Of a DNA stretch of 18,689 nt, positions 1 to 6,184 are shown piece by piece; position 1 is the stretch's first letter; every line of letters starts with the position of its first letter. The DNA lies in NCBI RefSeq assembly GCF_000278725.1, contig NZ_ALCA01000008.1, positions 1-18,689 of the forward strand, in the 5' to 3' direction. The notes beneath the pieces were generated by a model. The model worked only from the letters and a program-made list of their open reading frames with translations. It searched no databases and was not told where the DNA came from. Made by a program: the position numbers and the translations under genes. Source of the stretch: Actinomyces sp. ICM47. Its GTDB lineage: Bacteria > Actinomycetota > Actinomycetes > Actinomycetales > Actinomycetaceae.

Positions 1-50
1 AAGCGCTGAGTCAAAGAACGATCACAGGATGGATGAGTGGTGCCCGTCCG
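1..50. repeat. Direct repeat copy A (array intergenic/promoter repeat)
   Basis: Bases 1-50 match bases 1321-1370 at 46 of 50 positions, with the first 29 identical. The right-hand copy lies just upstream of array member 1 and contains its -35 box, read on the minus strand. This copy therefore most likely belongs to the promoter of another array member to the left of the window. The repeat period is 1320 bp, one gene plus spacer. Confidence 0.85.
9..14 (-). promoter_or_regulatory. -35 box of an off-window array member
   Basis: TTGACT on the minus strand at the position equivalent to the member 1 -35 box inside the 50-bp repeat. The -10 box would fall to the left of base 1. Inferred from the repeat only. 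Confidence 0.4.
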
Positions 51-69
51 CTTCACGCGGACGGGCACC
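39..69 (-). terminator. Terminator hairpin after array member 1
   Basis: Perfect inverted repeat: a 13-bp GC-rich stem (GGTGCCCGTCCGC, 39-51, paired with 57-69) and a 5-nt loop, 30 bp beyond the stop of member 1. There is no T-run, as is common for actinobacterial terminators. The equivalent place after member 2 (about 1360-1385) keeps only the left arm. Confidence 0.65.
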
Positions 70-99
70 ATCACGGGTTGGCAACGCCTAGACAACACC

Positions 100-1218
100 T
101 CAGCGAAGGAAGTCGACCGTGAACTCAGGCTTGCCATCCTTGTCCAGCTTGAGCACCTTGTCGTCGTCGAGCTGCGCGCGGATCTCCACCTTAGCCTCGA
201 CGTCGCGCGTGCCCGCCATGTAATACTTATTGGAGTACGTCGCCGTGAAAATAACAGTTGCCCGAAATACTGTCGGTTGTTCTGCGGATTCCGCCCCCAA
301 GGCCTTGGGCATCGCCCCCGAGACCTCGGTAACCGCATCACTCTGGATCGCAAATGGGCACGAAGAACTCTGGTTGCCCGGAATGGACGTACAGGAATCA
401 ACAGCCTGTTGTCCTGCCGCTTGCGCTGCTGCAATCAGCTTGGTGTTGTAGGTGGCCTTCAGAGAGACAGTGCTACCGTTCCCGCCAAACCCGTCATCGA
501 GAACGGCGACTGTCTCAGGATTGGAATCCGCGTATTCGCTCGGGGCGACCGGCGTGACCGTGTAGACACCGGGGTAGACGACATAGGACCCCTCCCTACC
601 GCTGAAGCTCTTACTGGGGATATCCGCGGTGACGCCACCGATTGTGAACTGGGTGTATCCCTCGGCGTCGACGTTCAGCTCCACGGCCAGGGAGTCCTTC
701 ACCTTCCAGTTGTCAAGAACACCCATTGTCGGCTCTGCCTTGGTCACGGTGAAAACGTGGACGAAGCGCTCGCCGTTGACCTGCATGGTCGCGGTCACCG
801 AGCGCGTGTCAGAGGAATCCTTCTTGTCAGTACCCACGTCTTCGACGACCAGCAGCGAAGTTGCCGAGGCCATCACGTCGTCGGTCAGGAAGGTGCGCTG
901 ATCATTATTCACGCCAGGATCGACCATCGCCGTCGCCGCGCTCGCCTTACCGGCAGCCAGCAGATCCAGGTACTTACGCACCTCGGCCTCAGGCGTACGA
1001 GAACTATTCGCAACCTTGATCGCCACCACGCCAGCAATCACCAGCACCACGAGAACGCCGACCAGAATCCCGATCAGCTTCATGCGCTTCTTCCCCTGAG
1101 CGGACACCGGCGTAAAAGCCACACCCGCACCGGCAGGCGCCGGCGGACCCGGAACCGCAGGGGTCACAGGCGGCGCCGGTATCGGAGCCGCATTCGCTTG
1201 ATTCTTCTCAGTGCCCAT
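100..1218 (-). CDS. Membrane-anchored paralog family protein, array member 1
   Basis: Protein of 372 aa, function not recognised. Seen: a proline/alanine-rich N-terminal tail of about 42 residues, a basic patch (KKRMK, 43-47), one transmembrane helix at about 48-68, then an outer region of about 300 residues starting with RTPEAEVRKYLDLL (74-87). Later come a PGVY turn at 216-219 and a C-x10-C pair (C276, C287) followed by P. The basic residues before the helix predict an N-in, C-out (type II) topology. There is no signal peptidase or lipobox site. Start: ATG at 1218 lies 6 nt after GAGGAG, and the paralogs begin with the same MGTEKN/MGTQKS; a TTG at 1221 sits too close to the RBS. It is the leftmost intact copy of a tandem array and has its own promoter (1306-1334) and a strong hairpin downstream (39-69). 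The layout loosely resembles TcaA/YvbJ-type one-helix envelope proteins; that is only an analogy. Confidence 0.85.
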   Translation of the reverse strand: MGTEKNQANAAPIPAPPVTPAVPGPPAPAGAGVAFTPVSAQGKKRMKLIGILVGVLVVLVIAGVVAIKVANSSRTPEAEVRKYLDLLAAGKASAATAMVDPGVNNDQRTFLTDDVMASATSLLVVEDVGTDKKDSSDTRSVTATMQVNGERFVHVFTVTKAEPTMGVLDNWKVKDSLAVELNVDAEGYTQFTIGGVTADIPSKSFSGREGSYVVYPGVYTVTPVAPSEYADSNPETVAVLDDGFGGNGSTVSLKATYNTKLIAAAQAAGQQAVDSCTSIPGNQSSSCPFAIQSDAVTEVSGAMPKALGAESAEQPTVFRATVIFTATYSNKYYMAGTRDVEAKVEIRAQLDDDKVLKLDKDGKPEFTVDFLR

Positions 1219-1305
1219 CAATTGCTCCTCACACTATTTGACAAACCACAGCCTGGAAAGCGACGCGCTCTACACGCCCCACCGTCCAACCACTTGAGCG
1301 TGCCA

Positions 1306-1334
1306 AGTATCACACCTCACAAGCGCTGAGTCAA
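1306..1334 (-). promoter_or_regulatory. Promoter of array member 1
   Basis: On the minus strand, TTGACT (1329-1334), a 17-bp spacer and GATACT (1306-1311): a good vegetative sigma-type promoter. The predicted start near 1300 gives a 5' UTR of about 80 nt to the ATG at 1218. The same boxes with the same spacing recur before member 2, which supports function. Confidence 0.6.
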
Positions 1335-1370
1335 AGAACGATCACAGGACGGATAAGTAGTGCCCGTCGG
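1321..1370. repeat. Direct repeat copy B (array intergenic/promoter repeat)
   Basis: Second copy of the repeat seen at 1-50, lying between array members 1 and 2. A weaker third copy lies around 2630-2660, where AGTCAA, CGATCACA and GGGATA are kept in the same order. The repeat carries the -35 box of the downstream gene and the upstream gene's 3' flank. Confidence 0.85.
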
Positions 1371-1415
1371 TGCGGCGCGGAGAGTTACTCAGGTGCCAAG
1401 CATCTGTGCGGGCCC

Positions 1416-2522
1416 CTAATAGCGGAAAGTCAGCGTGAAGTCCGGCTTGCCATCGGGGGTAAGCGCCAGCATCCTGCGCTCGTCCGTCCGCATTGTCACG
1501 ACTGCCGTCGTTCTCGCTTCTTTTCGGCCCTTCGCGGAGTCGTATTCAAGGACCACATCACCTTCGAGCGTTGTAGACCCACCTCTACTCTGCGTTAGTT
1601 CAGCAGGCAGCTCCTTGATGTCAACTGATGAAGTCGTCGCATTATTCAATGCGCTGGGGCATTGGCTGGACGCATAAGAGGATGCAGACACGCACGAGCC
1701 GACGCGCTCGCGAATCGCCGTGTGCACCTCATCCGTTAGCTTGTCGGTGTAGAGACCAAGAAAAGTAACTCCCTCGTCGACTGACGTCGTGCGAACGCCC
1801 TCTCGGACGTAAATGGTGACGGGATACGCATCGACGTACTCGTTGGGCGCGATGGGGGTGAGCGTGTAGATCCCCGGATAGAAGACATAGGTATCTTTAT
1901 CCAAGGTGGCGCTCGAGCTCTCAATCGATGTGCTGACGCCGCCGACAGAGAATTGATCGATTTTCACCCCAGACACGCTAACTGCCGTCGCCAAGGATTC
2001 CTTGATCGTCCAGGTGTTGAAAACCCCCATCGCCGGGTCGTCTGCTACGACGGTGAAAGTACGAGTGAAATGCTGCCCATCAACAGATAGGGTGGCGGTC
2101 ACCGTGCGTATGTCGGAATCGTCGTTCTTATCCGCAACGACGTCCTCGACGACCAGCAGCGAGGTCGCCGAGGCCATGGCGTCGTCTGTCAAGAACGTGC
2201 GCTGATTGTTCGGCACGCCCGGGTCAACCATCGCCGTCGCCGCGCTCGCCTTACCGGCAGCCAGCAGATCCAGGTACTTACGCACCTCAGCCTCGGGCGT
2301 ACGAGAACTATTGACGACCTTGATCGCCACCACACCAGCAATCACCAGCACCACGAGGACGCCGACCAGGATCCCGATCAGCTTCATGCGCTTCTTCCCC
2401 TGAGCGGACACCGGCGTAAAAGCCACACCCGCACCAGCAGGCATCGGCGGACCCGGAACCGAAGGGGTCACAGGCGGCGCCGGTATCGGAGCCACGCTCG
2501 CGTCGTTCTTCTCGGTGCCCAT
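1416..2522 (-). CDS. Membrane-anchored paralog family protein, array member 2
   Basis: Protein of 368 aa, unknown function, closest paralog of the gene to its left. Residues 1-130 are almost the same as in member 1: the PIPAPPVTP tail, KKRMK, the helix at about 48-68, RTPEAEVRKYLDLLAAGK, MVDPGV and FLTDD. From about residue 170 to the C terminus only scattered motifs remain: FSVGGV, the FYPGIYTLTPIAPNEY turn, and C277-x10-C288 followed by PSAL. Start: ATG at 2522 with GAGGAG 6 nt upstream. The promoter is a close copy of the member 1 promoter (2607-2635) and overlaps the end of the truncated third copy. At DNA level the 5' third shares exact runs of about 60 bp with member 1. This means recent duplication or gene conversion limited to the anchor half, with the outer domain free to diverge. 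Confidence 0.85.
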   Translation of the reverse strand: MGTEKNDASVAPIPAPPVTPSVPGPPMPAGAGVAFTPVSAQGKKRMKLIGILVGVLVVLVIAGVVAIKVVNSSRTPEAEVRKYLDLLAAGKASAATAMVDPGVPNNQRTFLTDDAMASATSLLVVEDVVADKNDDSDIRTVTATLSVDGQHFTRTFTVVADDPAMGVFNTWTIKESLATAVSVSGVKIDQFSVGGVSTSIESSSATLDKDTYVFYPGIYTLTPIAPNEYVDAYPVTIYVREGVRTTSVDEGVTFLGLYTDKLTDEVHTAIRERVGSCVSASSYASSQCPSALNNATTSSVDIKELPAELTQSRGGSTTLEGDVVLEYDSAKGRKEARTTAVVTMRTDERRMLALTPDGKPDFTLTFRY

Positions 2523-2606
2523 CGTGCACTCCTCACACTATTTGATAAACAGCAGTCAGAAGGCAGTGCTCTGCGCTCCCCGCCCTCCGACCACGCAGGC
2601 GTGCCC

Positions 2607-2635
2607 AGTATCATATCTGGCTTGTGGCCAGTCAA
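2607..2635 (-). promoter_or_regulatory. Promoter of array member 2
   Basis: Minus-strand TTGACT (2630-2635), 17-bp spacer and GATACT (2607-2612), identical in boxes and spacing to the member 1 promoter although the spacer sequence differs. The -35 box overlaps the stop codon of the 2632-3042 remnant. Confidence 0.6.
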
Positions 2636-3042
2636 CACCGATCACAATGGGGATACAACCATGCTCCCCGGTCACCATAGTCCAGGTACCGTTGCACCTC
2701 CGCCTCAGGAGTGCGTATCGAATGTGCGAGCACGAAGCTACCGAGGGCTACACCGACGACGACCACCGCAATGACGACCGCCAGTACGAGTGGACTGACG
2801 CGCTTGCGCGGAGTCTGCGGGAGCGAAGCCGCACCACCGAACGCTGCCGCGCCGGCGGGGGCCGACATCGATACCGGGGCAGCCACCTGATACTGCCCGT
2901 ATCCAGGCACCGGCACAGCTGTCCGCCGCGGAGGGGACGGCACAGCTGAGAGCGTCGGCGGATCGGGGACGGGCTCATCGTCCATGCCACCTGCGAACGG
3001 TGGTATCGAGGCCCCCCTCAGGTTATTGTGTCGAGTATCCAT
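2632..3042 (-). pseudogene. N-terminal remnant of an array paralog (anchor only)
   Basis: Open frame of 136 aa carrying only the tail and anchor of the array family. It has a long proline/alanine-rich tail (1-78), RKR before a transmembrane helix at about 83-105, then the family hallmark RTPEAEVQRYLDY (110-122). Similarity to the family then stops abruptly; 14 unrelated residues follow, ending in CDRC and a stop. Intact paralogs continue for about 280 more residues. The DNA encoding the last residues is the upstream repeat of the next gene, and the stop codon overlaps that gene's -35 box, so a deletion has joined this gene's 5' part to the neighbour's promoter. The RBS (AAGGAG, 6 nt before ATG 3042) and frame are intact. 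It might still yield a membrane peptide with a cytoplasmic proline-rich tail, but I call it a remnant. Its tail sequence is unlike that of members 1 and 2. Confidence 0.75.
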
Positions 3043-3189
3043 TGCGTGCTCCTTACGACGTCCCGGGCGTCACGTCACGGGAAAGCCGCCAGGCACTTCC
3101 TCGGCAAACGGTTACCGTGACAGGGTAAGAATGAGCACCGCTCTCAACCTCCGCCAACAACCTTCAGTAGCAACTATTACTTGTTATAT

Positions 3190-4311
3190 TCACGAAGAAG
3201 GCGAATCCCCTGACGACGAGGGGATGCTGAGCGTGACGGAGATGACGGGTTTTCCGTCAATATCGGTAACCGGAACTCCTGCGTCTGAGAGCGCGACCGT
3301 CATGGTCGGTCTCAGGGTAAGAGTGCGGGGATGGCGATCCGGCAACCAGGATCCAGGGTCCTGGTATGTGATGACGGCATCTTCTCCGGTATAGGCACCA
3401 GAGTCGCTCACGCTCACCAGCGTGGACGGCAACGTCGTAACGTCAAGGACGCTAAGACTCGAAGAGCGCAGGGCACTGGGGCACATCTGATCCGCATTAC
3501 GCCCCAACGTCCCACATGCCTGCACCGCGTCTTGCGCAGCGCGCAAGACCTCACCCCTCAATTGTGAATTGAGCGAGCCTTCCAGCGTGACGTGCGTCGT
3601 CTCGTAGGAACTCCCCTGCGTCCCGTCCTCAACGACGGCACGCGCCGACTGCGCGTCCACATACTCCCCTGTTCCCTCAGGTTGAAGGTCGTAGACGCCT
3701 GGGAAGAAGAGGTATTCCATTCCCTCTGGAGCGGACGAATCAAGGTCCGTGACGGCACCCCCGACGCTAAACCGGGGAACGTGATGTCCCGAAACTTTCA
3801 GGGGAACAACGAGGCCTTCACGGATTGTCCAGGTTGATATGATGCTATCTTCACGGTCCTTGCGGTCGAGGGTGAAAACATGAGTAAAGCGATGGCCGTT
3901 AAGCCGAAGCGTGGCCGTCACCTTCGATGTTTCCACCCGCTTGCCTCGGCTATCTTCCGCCTCAACAGCTTCCACTTCTAGGCGCGATGCAGCCGAAGCC
4001 AGAACCTCATTCGTCAGGAAGATCCTCTGATCGTTGGGTACACCGGGATCAGCCATCGACAGGGCTCCCTCCGCGTCGCCCTTGGCAAGGTAGGACAAGT
4101 ACCGGCGTACTTCCCTCTCGGGAGTGCTTTCCTTCCCCGCCATCCAGAATCCGAAGCAGATAACGAGCACGAGGCACACGACCGCCACGATCGACCGCTT
4201 CGTACGTTCCCTGCGGCGGCAGAGAGCCACGGGGAAACGGCAGGGCGTTGTACCCCCTCTGCTCGCGGCACCCGGTACCCCATACTGCGGGCCAGACTTC
4301 TGAGTCCCCAT
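3190..4311 (-). CDS. Membrane-anchored paralog family protein, array member 4
   Basis: Protein of 373 aa, unknown function, the most diverged intact array member. It starts MGTQKS, parallel to MGTEKN of the others. It has a short tail with two cysteines (C24, C31), an Arg/Lys cluster (RRRERTKRS), a transmembrane helix at about 39-57, then STPEREVRRYLSYLAKGDAEGA (62-83), DPGVPNDQRIFLTNE, FSVGG, the FFPGVYDLQPEGTGEY turn and C266-x10-C277 followed by PSAL. The frame is open upstream to 4395, but homology fixes the ATG at 4311; the only RBS-like sequence is a weak AAGGTG. A candidate -10 (TATAGT) lies at 4337-4342. The C terminus is serine-rich, and its coding DNA contains a 7-bp hairpin that may double as a terminator. 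Its tail and anchor are not close to those of members 1 and 2, so it was not part of the recent exchange. Confidence 0.8.
   Translation of the reverse strand: MGTQKSGPQYGVPGAASRGGTTPCRFPVALCRRRERTKRSIVAVVCLVLVICFGFWMAGKESTPEREVRRYLSYLAKGDAEGALSMADPGVPNDQRIFLTNEVLASAASRLEVEAVEAEDSRGKRVETSKVTATLRLNGHRFTHVFTLDRKDREDSIISTWTIREGLVVPLKVSGHHVPRFSVGGAVTDLDSSAPEGMEYLFFPGVYDLQPEGTGEYVDAQSARAVVEDGTQGSSYETTHVTLEGSLNSQLRGEVLRAAQDAVQACGTLGRNADQMCPSALRSSSLSVLDVTTLPSTLVSVSDSGAYTGEDAVITYQDPGSWLPDRHPRTLTLRPTMTVALSDAGVPVTDIDGKPVISVTLSIPSSSGDSPSS
3205..3225 (-). terminator. Candidate terminator inside the 3' end of array member 4
   Basis: ATCCCCT (3205-3211) pairs with AGGGGAT (3219-3225) across a 7-nt loop. 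It ends 12 bases before the stop codon on the minus strand and is followed by a pyrimidine-rich stretch. It is coding sequence, so the match may be chance. Confidence 0.25.
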
Positions 4312-4336
4312 TGACAGCACCTTCACATACTCGCTA

Positions 4337-4342
4337 ACTATA
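4337..4342 (-). promoter_or_regulatory. Candidate -10 box for array member 4
   Basis: TATAGT on the minus strand, 25 bp before the ATG at 4311. I see no good -35 box 16-18 bp upstream, and the TTGACT motif of members 1 and 2 is not present here. Confidence 0.3.
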
Positions 4343-4427
4343 GTGTGATGGTAGCCTACGACACCCCCAGACCGCAGGCGAACGGCACCACGCATATCGC
4401 GATTTCACGCTCCCCTTCCAGTACTTC

Positions 4428-4754
4428 TCAGCGACTAGCGAGCGTGATGAGAATCCTCGGAATTCCGTCCTCGTTCGGTTGGGGGATCCCCGTCTCGGCC
4501 AGGGGGACCTGCGCGTAGGGAGTGACCGTCACGGTGCGTTCGCTGGACCCGGACGTGCCGCCCGATTCGCGGATCGTCACGAGCGCGTCGTAGCCGGTGA
4601 AACTCCCACAATCCGTGTCGGTGGCAAGCATGGACGGCATCACGGACACCTCCAGAGCAGTCACGTTCGGGGAGCGCAGCGCAGCTGGACACGACGCGTT
4701 CGCGTTTGATCTCAGGGTCGCGTTCACGAATGCTCGCGACGACAAGCGAGCGTT
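4428..4754 (-). pseudogene. C-terminal remnant of an array paralog
   Basis: A frame of about 108 codons that matches only the last third of the array family. NARL aligns with NSQL of member 4. SCPAALRSPNVTALEVSVMPSML aligns with the CPSALRSSSLSVLDVTTLPSTL stretch, and the family's TGxDAxxT and closing xxIxxTL strands follow. Upstream it is closed by an in-frame TAG at 4755-4757, and no tail, helix or TPEAEV motif is found between there and 5058. The nearest in-frame starter is a TTG at 4745 with no RBS. The first cysteine of the C-x10-C pair is missing. I read it as the 3' end of a gene whose 5' two thirds were deleted. It cannot be the missing half of the 2632-3042 remnant without rearrangement, because it lies upstream of that remnant in the direction of transcription. 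Confidence 0.7.
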
Positions 4755-4866
4755 CTACGGCGGGTCATCGATGGATTCAGTGACGAGGGGCGCGCTGAAC
4801 CAACTCCGCGTACGTGTGTCCCTCATCGTCCTCATCGACGTTTCTTCCCCTTCTTGGTGCGCCGCG

Positions 4867-5058
4867 TTAGTTGGCGTCGTCCTCGTCCCGGGTGACGACG
4901 GGCAGGGCCTTCGTTGGCGGCACCACCGCGTCGCCGCGCAACGCCGGGAGCGACAGCCCAGCGGTTGCTGGGATCTCCTCGGAGGATTCGGCGAGTTTGC
5001 GCGCCACGCGCGACATGGGACGGGACAAGGCCTGGGTTCCCTCGGTCGAAGCAGCCAT
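4867..5058 (-). CDS. Small hypothetical protein, 63 aa
   Basis: Unrecognised ORF between thiL and the array. ATG at 5058 has GGAG 9 nt upstream; an in-frame ATG at 5073 has its purine run too close. Third codon positions are strongly G/C, in line with real coding in this genome. The product has no helix or signal peptide. It starts with Ala/Ser/Thr-rich sequence, has a basic stretch (MSRVARKLAESSEE), and ends acidic (TRDEDDAN). Just downstream, another frame reads a very basic run (TKKGKKRR) before a stop, so the locus may be a decayed or frameshifted gene. It could be a genuine small protein or a fragment; nothing in it points to a function. Confidence 0.45.
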   Translation of the reverse strand: MAASTEGTQALSRPMSRVARKLAESSEEIPATAGLSLPALRGDAVVPPTKALPVVTRDEDDAN

Positions 5059-5086
5059 GCTAACGTTCTCCATTCCTTGCAGCTAC

Positions 5087-5129
5087 ACCGCTCGGTGTGC
5101 GCCGTCCCATCGACGGGGAAACCAGCGGT
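5087..5129 (-). terminator. Candidate terminator after thiL
   Basis: Nested inverted repeats: ACCGCT (5087-5092) with AGCGGT (5124-5129), and CCGTC (5102-5106) with GACGG (5112-5116), starting about 10 bp after the thiL stop. No T-run, so moderate support only. Confidence 0.35.
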
Positions 5130-5139
5130 CTACATCACG

Positions 5140-6135
5140 CTAGTGTACGGAATCAGAATCGAAATGGTCCCACGCCCCGCGCAGGATCTCCCCATCGAAC
5201 ATCGCACAGGCCTTCTCCCCCTCTTCGCGCGCCCGCACGCGACCAATGACACGGAATCCGTCGGGCAGTGGCGCGTCGGGCGGGAACGCAGCGAGCATTC
5301 CATGTTCCTCACCGCCTTGGAGCACCCACCACACGGGGTCCGTTCGGCAGATCAGAGCCGGCGCTTGGAGCTTCCATGCCTCCTCCTCGATGGCGTGCCG
5401 GTCGAATTCGATGACGACGTTCGAGGCCGTGGCCATGCGGGCGGCATCGGCGGCGGGTCCGTCGGACAGGTCCATCATCGCCCGAGCACCCGCTGCCGCG
5501 GCGGCAACCCCTGACCCCAGCGGCGGGTGCGGCGCGCGATAGGTCTCGATGAAGGGAGCGAGTTTCCCCAGCTGGTCGGTACCACGCGCGGCAGGGTCGA
5601 CGTACCCGCCCGAGAGCAGGTCGAGGCCAGCGTAGGAAAAGCCCAACGTACCGCTCACCGCGATGACGTCGCCGGGGCGTGCCCCGTCGCGACGCACCAC
5701 TGGCCCCGGGCAATAGCCGAAGGCAGTCACCGAGAGGACGAGCTTGTCTCCCGCGCTCAGGTCGCCGCCGACGACGCCCGCGCCGACCTCGCGCGCCCGC
5801 TCCCCCAGGCCTCGGACAACATCGAGAAAAATATTCGCGTCCATGTTTCGCGGCGCGACGACCGAGGCGACGAGACCTGAGGGACGCCCTCCCATCGCGT
5901 CGATATCCGCGAGGTTCTGCGCCGCCACGCGGGCACCGACCTCGTAGCCGGTGGACCAGGACAGGTGAAAATGCTGGTCTTCCACCATGACATCCGTCGT
6001 CACGATGAAGGATCCTTCGGGTGCCGCGATCTGCGCGCAGTCATCGCCAATGCCGATGAGGGTGCGCTCGCCTGCGGGGAACGATGCGCGGAAATGAGAG
6101 ACCAACTGGGCCTCGGACAGGTCACCTAACTTCAT
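5140..6135 (-). CDS. thiL: Thiamine-monophosphate kinase
   Basis: ThiL phosphorylates thiamine monophosphate to thiamine pyrophosphate with ATP, the last step of cofactor synthesis in the cytoplasm. The 331-aa length is normal. Family motifs seen: GIGDDCA (28-34) and TTDVMVEDQHF (46-56) for nucleotide/Mg binding, NLADIDAMGGRP (74-85), GGDLSAG (123-129), and MDLSDGPAADAAR (221-233) of the C-terminal AIRS-type fold. Start: ATG at 6135. A GTG nine codons upstream (6162) is open, but neither start has a Shine-Dalgarno. The minus strand reads TACCCT, 7 bp, ATG, a typical actinobacterial leaderless promoter-start, so I prefer the ATG. The gene lies close behind the tsnR-like gene (stop at 6185) and may also be read through from it. 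No other thi gene is present in the window. Confidence 0.9.
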   Translation of the reverse strand: MKLGDLSEAQLVSHFRASFPAGERTLIGIGDDCAQIAAPEGSFIVTTDVMVEDQHFHLSWSTGYEVGARVAAQNLADIDAMGGRPSGLVASVVAPRNMDANIFLDVVRGLGERAREVGAGVVGGDLSAGDKLVLSVTAFGYCPGPVVRRDGARPGDVIAVSGTLGFSYAGLDLLSGGYVDPAARGTDQLGKLAPFIETYRAPHPPLGSGVAAAAAGARAMMDLSDGPAADAARMATASNVVIEFDRHAIEEEAWKLQAPALICRTDPVWWVLQGGEEHGMLAAFPPDAPLPDGFRVIGRVRAREEGEKACAMFDGEILRGAWDHFDSDSVH

Positions 6136-6142
6136 GACACCC

Positions 6143-6148
6143 AGGGTA
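6143..6148 (-). promoter_or_regulatory. Candidate -10 for leaderless thiL transcript
   Basis: TACCCT (TANNNT type) on the minus strand, 7 bp before the thiL ATG and with no Shine-Dalgarno between, so transcription would start at or next to the A of ATG. No clear -35 box. Confidence 0.4.
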
Positions 6149-6184
6149 GTCGCGAGCGCCACAATGCACCGCGATCAGGAAACA

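Noticed and set aside
37..1329. 430-codon open frame on the plus strand across array member 1
   Set aside because: Antisense shadow. The minus-strand product has an RBS, promoter, helix and clear paralogs.
2632..4754. Two remnants as halves of one gene split by insertion of array member 4
   Set aside because: The C-terminal piece is upstream of the N-terminal piece in the direction of transcription, so a simple insertion cannot give this order, and no insertion-sequence ends or target duplications are visible.
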